A DNA stretch of 64,000 nucleotides, taken from UBA668 sp041394605 (lineage in GTDB: Bacteria; Actinomycetota; Acidimicrobiia; Acidimicrobiales; Ilumatobacteraceae). The stretch lies in contig JAWKHX010000010.1 in NCBI GenBank assembly GCA_041394605.1, forward strand, positions 124,001 through 188,000, written 5' to 3'. Below, piece by piece: positions 26,332-34,753 of this stretch. Numbering within the stretch: the first letter of the stretch is position 1; each line of letters starts with the position of its first letter. Under the pieces are notes generated by a model that saw nothing but the letters and a program-made list of their open reading frames with translations, was not told where the DNA came from and did not search any database. The translations under genes were made by a program, and so were the position numbers.

Positions 26332-27204
26332 ATGACAACCACGACTCCCCAACGAGATCCTTCCCCCCTCATCCATCGGGTCCTGGTCGGTGTCGACGGC
26401 ACGGACCCCTCCATCGCTGCTGCCGACTGGGCGGCGACGCTGGCACAGCGCTTGCACGCCGAGATCGTGCTGATGGATGCACTGACCCGCCCGTACAGCG
26501 AGATCGCCCCGCCGGTGGACAACGCGATCCGGCGCAGCGAGCAGGCGCACGTGGCCCACGACGTCGCCGGCGATGCCTCCCTCGCCGGCGCCGACATCGA
26601 GGTGCTGGAAGGCGAGCCCAGCGACACCTTGGCCTACGCGGCGGGCGATGCCGAACTGGTGGTGATCGGCTCGAAGGACACCGAAGGGCTCGGCCACCAC
26701 GGCTGGTTCTCTCTGGCGCACTCGCTGGCGCACCGCACGCCGTGCCCGATGTTGGTGGTGCCGCACGACGCCCGGCCGCTGCACTCCACCCCGACACTGC
26801 TGGTCGGCGTCGACGGCTCGGACGGCAACCAGCAGGCCTTCGAGTGGACCCGCCGGCTGGCGCAGCAGCTCGGTGCATCGGTGACCGCAGCGTTCGTCAC
26901 CGACCCGATGTACGACACGTTCGACTCGGCCGGCTCCTACGGGCCGGAGGAAGTGGCGGCCCGCGAAGAGGTGGCCAACGCCCCCGAGGTTGCGTTCACC
27001 GAGGCCGCCGGCATGCACACCGCTGCAACCCTGCAGGAGCTGGCTGCGGATGCGAACGCCGACATGTTGATCGTCAGCGCCCGGTCGCGGCGATCGCTCG
27101 ATGGTCTGCTGCTGGGGCGGACGCCCGACGAGCTGCTGCACCACCCCACTTGCCCGACCGTGATCGTGCCGCACGGCTTCACGCTGGGCGCGGCGGCTGC
27201 CTGA
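26332..27204 (+). CDS. Universal stress protein, two UspA domains
   Basis: A 290-aa protein with two tandem UspA domains. The first starts VLVGVDGTDPSIAAADWAA near residue 15; the second starts LLVGVDGSDGNQQAFEW near residue 157. In both, the ATP-binding loop is recognisable; in the second, GRTPDELLHHPTCPTVIVPHG is the typical end. Actinobacterial two-domain Usp proteins respond to hypoxia and redox stress. The divergent MarR/NuoF/DsbD operon fits a redox-linked role; this is inference. Confidence 0.92.
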   Translation: MTTTTPQRDPSPLIHRVLVGVDGTDPSIAAADWAATLAQRLHAEIVLMDALTRPYSEIAPPVDNAIRRSEQAHVAHDVAGDASLAGADIEVLEGEPSDTLAYAAGDAELVVIGSKDTEGLGHHGWFSLAHSLAHRTPCPMLVVPHDARPLHSTPTLLVGVDGSDGNQQAFEWTRRLAQQLGASVTAAFVTDPMYDTFDSAGSYGPEEVAAREEVANAPEVAFTEAAGMHTAATLQELAADANADMLIVSARSRRSLDGLLLGRTPDELLHHPTCPTVIVPHGFTLGAAAA

Positions 27205-27228
27205 GTCCTCCCGGTCCGCGCACCTGAT

Positions 27229-28200
27229 TCAGCGGAAGCCGGCGACGGCGTGCGGCGTGTACGGCTCCTCCAGGCGGCGCACCTCGTCGGCCGTGAGTTG
27301 GAGGTCCACTGCGGCGACAGCGTCGTCGATGTGGTGTTCCTTGGTGGCGCCGACGATCGGTGCGGTGACGAAGCGCTTGCCGAGCATCCACGCCAAGGCC
27401 ACCTGAGCCCGGGGCACGCCGCGTTCGGCGGCGATCTCCGCCACGCGCTCCACGATCGCCCGGTCCTCGGGTTGGTACAGCGTCTTGCCGAACTCGTCGG
27501 TCTCGGTGCGGGCCGTCACGTCGTCCCAGTCGCGGGTCAGCCGGCCGCGGGCCAGCGGGCTCCACGGGATGACGCCCACGCCCTGGTCCGCGCAGAGCGG
27601 CATCATCTCCCGCTCCTCTTCGCGCTGCAGCAGGTTGTAGTGGTTCTGCATGCTGACGAACTTCGTCCAGCCGTGCAGTTCGGCGGTGTACTGGGCCTTG
27701 CTGAACTGCCATGCCCACATCGACGAGGCGCCGATGTAGCGGGCCTTGCCGGCCTTCACCACGTCGTGCAGCGCCTCCATGGTCTCCTCGATCGGCGTGC
27801 GATGGTCCCAACGGTGGATCTGGTACAGGTCGATGTAGTCGGTGCCGAGGCGGCGCAGGCTGTGGTCCACCTCGGTCATGATCGCCTTGCGCGACAGGCC
27901 GCCGGCGTTGCGCCCGTCGCGCATCGGCATGAACACCTTGGTGGCGATCACCACGTCGTCGCGGGTGGCCATGCCGGCCAGCGCCCTGCCCACGTACTCC
28001 TCGCTGGTGCCCAGTGAGTACACGTTGGCGGTGTCGAAGAAGTTGATGCCGGCGTCGAGCGCCCGGCCGATGAACTGGTGGGCGGTCGCCTCGTCCAGCG
28101 ACCAGGCGTGGGTGCCGGCGCCGGACTCGCCGAAGCTCATGCACCCGAGGCAGATCCTCGACACCTCGAGGCCGGTGTTGCCGAGTCGTGTGTACTTCAT
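27229..28200 (-). CDS. Aldo/keto reductase
   Basis: A 323-aa NAD(P)H-dependent TIM-barrel oxidoreductase. The catalytic tetrad is visible: Asp and Tyr in FFDTANVYSLG, Lys in VVIATKVF, His in LYQIHRWD. GASSMWAWQFSKA and IPWSPLARGRLTRDWD are typical of the large group that includes YajO-like and voltage-gated K-channel-beta-like members. GGAGG lies eight bases before ATG 28200. The substrate is unknown. It ends 24 bases from the convergent universal stress gene. Confidence 0.92.
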   Translation of the reverse strand: MKYTRLGNTGLEVSRICLGCMSFGESGAGTHAWSLDEATAHQFIGRALDAGINFFDTANVYSLGTSEEYVGRALAGMATRDDVVIATKVFMPMRDGRNAGGLSRKAIMTEVDHSLRRLGTDYIDLYQIHRWDHRTPIEETMEALHDVVKAGKARYIGASSMWAWQFSKAQYTAELHGWTKFVSMQNHYNLLQREEEREMMPLCADQGVGVIPWSPLARGRLTRDWDDVTARTETDEFGKTLYQPEDRAIVERVAEIAAERGVPRAQVALAWMLGKRFVTAPIVGATKEHHIDDAVAAVDLQLTADEVRRLEEPYTPHAVAGFR

Positions 28201-28276
28201 GGGTGCCCCTCCGCTGCTCCGTCGGCCCGCCACCCAGGCCATCGGCCAATCCTCGCACGGTCGGTAGGGTTCGGGC

Positions 28277-28843
28277 ATGGTGCCACCGCAGGACGCAGGG
28301 AGACCAGCGGCCGCTTCGGGCGGCGCTGCTGCGATGGGACCTGTCCGCCGCCTCCCGCCACATGGCGCCGAGGAGCCGCCGTGGCCACGGCTCGCCGCGC
28401 TGACAGTGGCGTTCGGGGTGGTGATGATCCCGCTGGCGTTCACCAGCGTGTCGCTCTACTGGTACGCGTTCCCGCTCTTCGGGATCGGCGTCGCCTACGT
28501 CCTGCAGTTCCGCGACGAGTTCCCGATGCCGTGGAAGGTGACGCTGCTTGCCGCCGCGGTAGTGAGCGCGGTGGCGCTGGCACTGGACTGGCCGTTCTCC
28601 GGGCATCTCCTGTGGAACGTGTTGTTCATCGGTCACGCCCTCCGCTGGGGGCGCCGGAGGAGGACATGGCTGCTCGTGCTGGCCGCGTCGATGGTTCACC
28701 TGTTCGTGCTGAAGGCCCTGTTCCAGACCGGGCGCGACCTGGTCGGCGGGTTCATCTCGGTCGCCGTGGCGCTGGTGGTGCTGGCCGTACTGGCGGCGCT
28801 GGCGGCGATCACGCCGGGTTCGAGTAGCACCGCGTCGGGGTGA
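28277..28843 (+). CDS. Integral membrane protein, unknown function
   Basis: A 188-aa protein with a 35-residue Pro/Ala-rich cytoplasmic N-terminus and about five hydrophobic segments (LAALTVAFGVVMIPLAF onward). No recognised family motif. It is divergent from the aldo/keto reductase and overlaps the convergent PPOX gene by 35 bases. Confidence 0.65.
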   Translation: MVPPQDAGRPAAASGGAAAMGPVRRLPPHGAEEPPWPRLAALTVAFGVVMIPLAFTSVSLYWYAFPLFGIGVAYVLQFRDEFPMPWKVTLLAAAVVSAVALALDWPFSGHLLWNVLFIGHALRWGRRRRTWLLVLAASMVHLFVLKALFQTGRDLVGGFISVAVALVVLAVLAALAAITPGSSSTASG

Positions 28844-29255
28844 CCAGCACGGCCGTGCGCCGTTCCTCGCGCATCACGCGGTCGTAGGTCGGCCAGTCGT
28901 CGTGGGTGCCACCGGCGGCGGTGAAAATCTCCCGCAGGAGCACCCGCAACCGTTCATTGTCGACCCCGGGCGCGGGATCATCGGGCCCGATGAGGGTGGC
29001 CGTCCCTTCGACTGCCGCCCACTGCCATCCGGCGCGCAGCACCACGGAGATCGTGGGGTCGGCGCGCAGGTGGCTCAGCTTGCGGGCGCGCCCACCGGCG
29101 ACGAAGGCCACCACCGGCTCGCCCGTGAGTGGGTGGGAGGTGACTCCGGCGTTGACGACGCTGGTCTGCGGCGTGAGGTCCGCACGGCGCGTCACGACGA
29201 CGCTGAGCCCGTGGTCGAGTGGCACGAGGCGGGCGAACTCGCTGAGGTCGGTCAT
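28809..29255 (-). CDS. PPOX-class F420-dependent protein
   Basis: A 148-aa split-barrel flavin/F420-binding protein (pyridoxamine 5'-phosphate oxidase-like). LSVVVTRRADLTPQTSVVNAGV is followed by RARKLSHLRADPTISVVLRAG and by WAAVEGTATLIGPDD, the usual order of the Rv1155/TIGR03618-like F420 group. These act on small oxidisable compounds using reduced F420. The start ATG 29255 directly precedes the first conserved helix. Confidence 0.85.
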   Translation of the reverse strand: MTDLSEFARLVPLDHGLSVVVTRRADLTPQTSVVNAGVTSHPLTGEPVVAFVAGGRARKLSHLRADPTISVVLRAGWQWAAVEGTATLIGPDDPAPGVDNERLRVLLREIFTAAGGTHDDWPTYDRVMREERRTAVLVTPTRCYSNPA

Positions 29256-29283
29256 CGCCGAACCGTACCCCGGCGGGCAGCAG

Positions 29284-29700
29284 TCAGTTGTCGGCAGTCT
29301 GGCGGGCCACGTAGCGACGGACGGCCTCCTCGTCCGGTTGGCCCCAGCCGAGGCAGAAGGGGTGCCCGGCCGGGTCGGCGTAGACCTGGTAGCCCTCGGC
29401 TGCGGTGAGGTCCGGTGCAGCTTGCAGCAGCCGGGCCCCGAGCGTCATCGCCCGCTCGTGGGCCGCGGGGAAGTCGGTGACGTGCAGGTCCAGGTGCAGC
29501 TGCTGCGGGCTCCCGTCCGGCCACTCGGGTGGCACATGGTTCGGTGCGAGTTGCACACCGATGACCCAGCGGTCCTGGTCGTCCACCACGCTGTGCCAGT
29601 CGTCGTCAGCCAGCACCCGCCCACCGATCATGCCGGCCCAGAAGGCACTCTCCGCGCCGAGATCGCTGGCGTCGAACACCACCACTTGTCGAAGGATCAT
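29284..29700 (-). CDS. VOC-family (glyoxalase-like) protein
   Basis: A 138-aa protein with the two beta-alpha-beta-beta-beta modules of the vicinal oxygen chelate fold. VVVFDASDLGAESAFWAGMIGG is the first half; QLHLDLHVTDFPAAHERAMTLGARLL and VYADPAGHPFCLGW are the second. The His in LHLDLHV and other acidic positions could bind a metal, but reaction type cannot be inferred. It is divergent from the alpha/beta hydrolase with 62 bases between starts. Confidence 0.85.
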   Translation of the reverse strand: MILRQVVVFDASDLGAESAFWAGMIGGRVLADDDWHSVVDDQDRWVIGVQLAPNHVPPEWPDGSPQQLHLDLHVTDFPAAHERAMTLGARLLQAAPDLTAAEGYQVYADPAGHPFCLGWGQPDEEAVRRYVARQTADN

Positions 29701-29762
29701 GCTCCATGCTCGCGCGAGGTCCGCTCCCTAGGAGTGAGGTTCGTGGCCCTACGCTCGGCGAC

Positions 29763-30659
29763 GTGCGCCCGGCCTTCGACGATGTGCTCCATGTCCCGGT
29801 GGCGGCCGGCCACGTGGTCGTGCATCACCGTGCTGCGCCCGGGAGGCCCGCCGCGCTGCTGGCGCACGGCACCGGGTTCTGCGCGGCGACGTGGACTGGC
29901 GTGGTCGAGCAGTTGGCGGGCCGGTTCGACCTGTTCGCGGTGGACCGCCGCGGGCACGGTGCCAGCAGTGCGCCCGCGGACGCGTACGACTTCACCGACT
30001 TCGCCGACGACGCCGTTCGGGTGATCGACGCACTCGGCCTGCAGGACGCCTTCGCCGTCGGCCACAGCGCCGGGGCCACCGACCTGCTGCTGGCGGCCGC
30101 ATCCCGGCCGGCGGCCTTCCGGCGGATGTTCGTGATGGAGCCGACCGCTATGGACCCCGCCGATCCGGGTGTGCGCGCCCACCTCGCGCCCGCGCACGCC
30201 GAGACGCTGGACGCGTTCGCCCGCCGCAGGGCCACGTTCCCGTCCCGCGCTGCCGTGGCCGAGCGGTACGAGGGCCGTGGTGTCTTCGCCGGCTGGCAAC
30301 CGGGCGTGCTGGCGGCCTTCGTGGAAGCGGGGTTCGCGGAGGTGGCCGACGGCTCGGTCACCTTGCGCTGCACACCGGTGAACGAGGTGGCGATGCTGCG
30401 GTCGATCTTCGCCGCCATGGAGGGCACCTACCGGACCGGCGAGGGCGCCAACCCGTTCTCCTCGCTGGGCCTGGTTCATTGCCCGGTCACCGTGGCGACC
30501 ACCGAGCACTCGCAGGACATCTACAAGCACATGGCGGCCGTGGCCGCTCGTCTCCTCCCCGACGTCACCCAGGTCCACTTCGACGGCCTCGGACACGTCG
30601 CCCCGATGGTCGACCCGGTGCGGGTGGCGGACGAGGTGATCCGCTGCTGGCAGGGCTGA
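29763..30659 (+). CDS. Alpha/beta hydrolase
   Basis: A 298-aa serine hydrolase. HGTGFCAATW gives the oxyanion segment, GHSAGATDLL near residue 100 the nucleophile elbow with Ser, and GLGHVAPM near residue 278 the catalytic His. The substrate is unknown; esterase, lipase and thioesterase roles are all possible. GTG 29763 is chosen over an upstream ATG (29706) because the upstream 19 residues lack conservation features and the divergent promoter must lie there. Confidence 0.85.
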   Translation: MRPAFDDVLHVPVAAGHVVVHHRAAPGRPAALLAHGTGFCAATWTGVVEQLAGRFDLFAVDRRGHGASSAPADAYDFTDFADDAVRVIDALGLQDAFAVGHSAGATDLLLAAASRPAAFRRMFVMEPTAMDPADPGVRAHLAPAHAETLDAFARRRATFPSRAAVAERYEGRGVFAGWQPGVLAAFVEAGFAEVADGSVTLRCTPVNEVAMLRSIFAAMEGTYRTGEGANPFSSLGLVHCPVTVATTEHSQDIYKHMAAVAARLLPDVTQVHFDGLGHVAPMVDPVRVADEVIRCWQG

Positions 30660-30735
30660 GCAGGGCCGGCTGGTCGCCTACGCCGGTCGCGTCGCGATGA
30701 GTGGAGGTCGTCGGATGGCGTGGCAGAGTGACCGG

Positions 30736-31275
30736 ATGATCGAGTTGGTGCTGACCATCATCGGGCGCGACCGGGCGGGTGTCGTCGCCGAACTGGCCGA
30801 CGTCGTCCGGTTCCACGAGGCGAACTGGAAGCGCAGTGAGCTGGCGGAGATCGCCGGCACGTTCGCCGGCGTGGTGGTGGTGGAGGTGGATGACGACCGT
30901 GTCGACGAACTGCTCACCAACCTGCTGATCCTGCGCGAGCAGGGGTTGCACATCACGGCCCAGCAGATCGAGGAGCCCGCCGAAGCCCCCGAGGCGCTGG
31001 ACGTGCGCCTGCGGTTCACCGGCGACGACCGCCCGGGCATCGTCCACGAGATCTCCACCACGATCAGCGGGTTCGGCATCAACATCCTGCGGCTCGGCAC
31101 GGTGGTGGGGCCGACGGGCACCGATGGCGGCAACGGCTTCGAGATCACCACCCACCTCAGCGTGCCGATCGTCGTGGACCTCGATGCCGTGCTCGACGCG
31201 GTCGGCACGCTCACCGACAACCTCGGCATCGCGCTGCACGTGGAGGACCTGACCGACGTCGACACCGACGACTGA
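30736..31275 (+). CDS. Double ACT-domain protein (GcvR-like)
   Basis: A 179-aa protein with two ACT domains. The first starts VLTIIGRDRAGVVAELADVV (residues 4-80); the second starts LRFTGDDRPGIVHEISTTISGFGINI (residues 95-175). ACT domains bind amino acids and regulate enzymes or, as in GcvR, act on a transcription regulator of the glycine cleavage system. No DNA-binding domain is present. ATG 30736 opens directly on the first strand; an in-frame ATG at 30697 would add 13 residues. Confidence 0.85.
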   Translation: MIELVLTIIGRDRAGVVAELADVVRFHEANWKRSELAEIAGTFAGVVVVEVDDDRVDELLTNLLILREQGLHITAQQIEEPAEAPEALDVRLRFTGDDRPGIVHEISTTISGFGINILRLGTVVGPTGTDGGNGFEITTHLSVPIVVDLDAVLDAVGTLTDNLGIALHVEDLTDVDTDD

Positions 31276-31403
31276 GTAGGTCGTGACCTCTCGCAACGTC
31301 ACGGCCTGGAGCCGACTTCCGACGCAGTCACCGAAGGTCGCTCTACGGGGGACATTCGGTACCCGCGTCGGGGGATCTCGCGATCGCTCGTCGGCGGCGT
31401 CGG

Positions 31404-31444
31404 CGGTTCAGCTGAACCGACAGGTTACGAGGACGCCTTCCTCG
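31404..31444 (-). terminator. Two hairpins downstream of tmRNA
   Basis: Just beyond the 3' end of ssrA lie CGAGGA-CGCCT-TCCTCG (31428-31444) and the 16-base perfect palindrome CGGTTCAGCTGAACCG (31404-31419). They are placed where termination of the minus-strand ssrA transcript is expected. There is no T-run. Confidence 0.5.
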
Positions 31445-31453
31445 GTCTTTGGT

Positions 31454-31844
31454 TGGTGGAGCTGGGGGGAATCGAACCCCCGTCCATCAGGCGACGTACG
31501 CCCGTGCTACGACCATTCCCGACTCACCCTCTGACGCAGAGGGACCGGCGGGTCGGCTGGCTTCCGGTTACCCGGTTGCCCGCGGCTCGTCTTTCCGAAC
31601 GGTCATCGGTCTTTCCCGACGCCAGCAGTCTTTCCCGCTGCCATCCCCCGCTTCTGTTGCCGGGCTGCGGTGGATCGGCCCCGTGCGCCATTTCTGGTCA
31701 CGATGTCTCTTCACTACCTGATCAGATCAGGCGGCGAGAGCGAACTGCTCGTTGGCAATTCTTTGGGTTGCCCCGTTTAGCGAGTCTGAGCAACTCGGGT
31801 CGCACGCTCGCACGACGAATCTGATGTCGAAACCAGTCAGCCCC
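31454..31844 (-). ncRNA. ssrA: Transfer-messenger RNA (tmRNA)
   Basis: A tmRNA of 391 bases. The 5' end GGGGCUGACUGGUUUCGACA (at 31844) pairs with the 3' CAGCUCC ahead of the encoded ACCA (31454), giving a seven-pair tRNA-like acceptor stem. The T-arm GGGGGTTCGATTCCCCC is present. The tag frame (31727-31756) reads ANEQFALAA then TGA; the resume codon is taken as GCC. Together with SmpB (39102-39602) it rescues stalled ribosomes and marks their products for proteolysis. Two hairpins lie beyond the 3' end. Confidence 0.97.
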
Positions 31845-31891
31845 GTGGTGTGAACTGCCCTCACGCTACCGCCCACCGGGCGCGGCCGGCT

Positions 31892-33823
31892 TCACAAATA
31901 CAGGCCGCGGATGTCCGGCAGGACGCCGGTGTAGGCGAGGACGCCATCGGGGCTGGGGCACACCGGGTTCGCCGCTTCACCCGGCGCCCACGGCTGCGGG
32001 CAGGGCAGGTGGCTGAGGTGGGCGATCCAGCGGGAGATGTAGTCACCGGTGGCCCACACGCCGAGGCCCAGCAGATGCAACCGGTCCGACGAGTACCACC
32101 CCGATGAGTGGCCGGCGTACGTGCGCCAGTCGGCGATCACCAGGTCGGGGAACTCGGGCGACGCGGCCAACTGGCGGAGCACATCGTTCTGTGCCCAGTA
32201 CCGGCTGACCACCGGCCCCTCGCTGTAGGTGAGCCAGAGGATCATCTTCGCCCCCTTGGCCCGCGCCGCGTCGATGATCTGGCGAACGTGCGTCTCGAAG
32301 TTGGTGATCACGTCGTTGTAGCCGGTCTTGATCACCACGATGTCGAACGGGCCCTGCCAGCCCTGGATCGCCTTCAGCGCGGTGTTCGGCTTCACGTTCG
32401 TGTACGAACTGATGCAGGACTCCCGCACCAGGCGGCGGCACGGCTCGGCGTCGTACACGTACGAATAACCCTGGAACGTGGCTTTCGCCTGCGGCACGAT
32501 CGTGAACCCGCCGAGCGAGCTGTCGCCGATCATCAGCACGTGCGGCACGGGCGGAGTGTTCGGAGGAACCGGTTGCGTGGCGGCCACCGGGGTACCGGTG
32601 AACCAGCCCTGCAGGTCCACCACCAGCTCGGCGCCCCGGTTGGAGAAGAAGGCCATGCCCCGGTCGCTGACCGGCACGATGGCCTGGTTGGCGGTGGTGG
32701 CGTTGCGATGGGCGGTGTTCAGCGTCGAGGTGCCGGGCCGTGCGGTGCCGGCAGGGTAGGCGGTGATGTAGCTGCGGGCATCGGGGGCGACAGCGGTGAC
32801 ATTGGTGACCAGCGCGGCGGCCTGCACCGGCAGGGGGATCTCGCGGGTGCCGCCCGGCCACACCCGGGGCGGGTCGGTGCGGGTGTCCAGCAGGCGCTGG
32901 GGGACAGCGGGCACGAACAGTCCGTCGCTGCTGTCGTCGGCGGACTCTCCGGTGAACCACCCGGTGATGTCCACGATCAGGTGCCCGCCAGGCGAAGCCG
33001 TGACCACGAACCCGTCTGCCGACACCGGTACGACCACGGCTCCGGCTCGCGGCGCGCCCGTGCCGTCCACGTTCATGAAGGACGTGCCGTTGGCCTCGGC
33101 GCCGGCGGGGTGCGCGGAGAAGAAGCCCCGCGGCGCGCCCACGCTGGTGACGTTCACGGCCACGGCGGTGGCGTCGGACGGTACGCCCTCGGGCAGCGCC
33201 ACGGTGACGGCCCCGCCCGGCTCCAGCGGGTCGCCGGTGCGGGTGTCCAGCAGGCGGTCCGGTGCGAGGGGTTGGAAGCGACCCGCCGTGGCGGACGTGG
33301 CCGGGGTGAAAACGCCCAACAGGTCGAGCACCAGGTCCACGGGGGTGGACGAGCGGATGTCCACGGCACCGCCCTCGCCCAGCGGTACGACCGCGCTGTT
33401 GCTGACTGCGCTGCGGGTGGACAGGTTGAGCACGGAGGTAGAGGGCACCGGCCCGCCGGCCGGCCAGATCTGCACGTACCCGCCGACCGCGGCGGGTGGT
33501 GCGGACACCGCCACCATCACCGCAGTGGTGGCCTCGGGCACCCCGGCCAACTCGCTGCCGGCGCCCACCAGTTGCACGCGGACGGTGCCGTCCTCCAGCA
33601 CGGTGCAGCCGCACTCCTCCAACCGGGTGTCGGCGGCGCGCAACGGGCCGATGGGCTGATAGGCGGCGGTGCTGCCGGCCGGGGTGGGTGCGGCGACCGC
33701 AGCGAGGCGGGCTGGAGTGGGCAGGGGCGCGGCCGCGACGGGTGTTGCCCCGGCGAGCATTGCCACGGCCGTCACCAATGCGCCCGTCCGTGCCGCAGTG
33801 CCGCTGCGCCCCCGTGCAGCCAT
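31892..33823 (-). CDS. Secreted SGNH-type hydrolase with three N-terminal 'LLDTR' repeats
   Basis: A 643-aa secreted protein. A signal peptide (TGALVTAVAMLAGATPVAAA) is followed by three repeats of about 120 residues, each opening with (R)LLDTR or ADTR and closing with a DLxGxFTG strand (roughly 57-170, 185-295, 310-420). After the linker GTPVAATQPVP comes an SGNH/GDSL-type domain: GDS with Ser435, GYND at 501-504 (block III), and SDRLH with Asp580 and His583 (block V). Likely an extracellular esterase or polysaccharide deacetylase held by the repeat scaffold. The same scaffold and linker carry a sortase domain in the protein at 41171. ATG 33823 was chosen because it starts the signal peptide. 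Confidence 0.82.
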   Translation of the reverse strand: MAARGRSGTAARTGALVTAVAMLAGATPVAAAPLPTPARLAAVAAPTPAGSTAAYQPIGPLRAADTRLEECGCTVLEDGTVRVQLVGAGSELAGVPEATTAVMVAVSAPPAAVGGYVQIWPAGGPVPSTSVLNLSTRSAVSNSAVVPLGEGGAVDIRSSTPVDLVLDLLGVFTPATSATAGRFQPLAPDRLLDTRTGDPLEPGGAVTVALPEGVPSDATAVAVNVTSVGAPRGFFSAHPAGAEANGTSFMNVDGTGAPRAGAVVVPVSADGFVVTASPGGHLIVDITGWFTGESADDSSDGLFVPAVPQRLLDTRTDPPRVWPGGTREIPLPVQAAALVTNVTAVAPDARSYITAYPAGTARPGTSTLNTAHRNATTANQAIVPVSDRGMAFFSNRGAELVVDLQGWFTGTPVAATQPVPPNTPPVPHVLMIGDSSLGGFTIVPQAKATFQGYSYVYDAEPCRRLVRESCISSYTNVKPNTALKAIQGWQGPFDIVVIKTGYNDVITNFETHVRQIIDAARAKGAKMILWLTYSEGPVVSRYWAQNDVLRQLAASPEFPDLVIADWRTYAGHSSGWYSSDRLHLLGLGVWATGDYISRWIAHLSHLPCPQPWAPGEAANPVCPSPDGVLAYTGVLPDIRGLYL

Positions 33824-33952
33824 TCGCGGGAGCGTACTGGAACGGGAATGCCTGGTCGGGTTCTTCGGCGGTGCCGGATCTAATGACATTCATCGTGACA
33901 GAACAGCGCTGGTGTGGCATGCTGCCGACCACCGGAGGGGAAGGACGTCACC

Positions 33953-34750
33953 ATGCGCTACGGCCAGATCGACAAGGACTACGCCATCCGCCTGGCCACC
34001 ACGCCGCCGGACGACGACGGGCCGATCTGGATGGTGAACCTGATGCGCTACCGCGAGCGCGCCGACTACGCCGACGGGCGCCAGACCACCCTCACCGGCC
34101 GCGAGGCCGACGACCTGTACGCGCCGATCGGGCCACTCACGGCGATCGGCGCCGAGCCCGTGTTCGTGGGCGACGTGGACACCCAGTTCCTCAACGACAC
34201 GCCCAAGTGGGACCGCATCGGCATCGTCAAGTACCCGAGCCGGCGGGCGTTCATCGAGATGCAGCAGCGGCCGGACTTCCAGGCGCTGCACGAGCACAAG
34301 GACGCCGGCATGGCCGAGACCATCGTCATCGGCTGCCTCCCCATGCCCGTGCCGGAACTGCCCGCCGACGCGCCCTCGTGGGACGACGTGCCCTTCCCAC
34401 CCACCGCCGACGACGGCGACGTGATGGTGGTGCACGTGCTGAAGTTCAAGGAGCCGGAGAGCGTCACGGAGATGGCCACCTACACGGACCACGCGGCGAA
34501 GGTGGCAGTTCCCAACGGGGTGCGCATCGCGGCGTGGCTGCGGGCCGAGGGCACCATCCTCGGTGACGGCCGCACGTGGGACCAGGTGCGGTTCAATGCC
34601 TTCCCCAGCCGCCAGGCGTTCATGACCGTGGCGTTGGACCCGGAGCGCCTGGCCGCCCAGGCCGCCCACCGTGAGGTGGCACTGGCCGACACCTACACGC
34701 TGATCGTCCGGCCGACGATCAACCGGCTGCACGCCTCCACCCTGGACTAG
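33953..34750 (+). CDS. DUF1330-like protein, two ferredoxin-like domains
   Basis: A 265-aa protein made of two dimeric alpha/beta-barrel-like domains. IWMVNLMRYRERADY (residue 22) and VMVVHVLKFKEPESV (residue 155) are the matching first strands, and YPSRRAFIEMQQRPDF and FPSRQAFMTVALDPE the matching helices, so it is an internal duplication. DUF1330/EthD-type proteins are small cytoplasmic proteins, some with monooxygenase or degradative accessory roles. GGAGGGG precedes ATG 33953. It is divergent from the SGNH gene. Confidence 0.7.
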   Translation: MRYGQIDKDYAIRLATTPPDDDGPIWMVNLMRYRERADYADGRQTTLTGREADDLYAPIGPLTAIGAEPVFVGDVDTQFLNDTPKWDRIGIVKYPSRRAFIEMQQRPDFQALHEHKDAGMAETIVIGCLPMPVPELPADAPSWDDVPFPPTADDGDVMVVHVLKFKEPESVTEMATYTDHAAKVAVPNGVRIAAWLRAEGTILGDGRTWDQVRFNAFPSRQAFMTVALDPERLAAQAAHREVALADTYTLIVRPTINRLHASTLD

Positions 34751-34753
34751 GCG

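Noticed and set aside
31276..31403. Possible small gene between the ACT-domain protein and tmRNA
   Set aside because: The short plus-strand frames run into the tmRNA gene and have no supporting motif or ribosome site.
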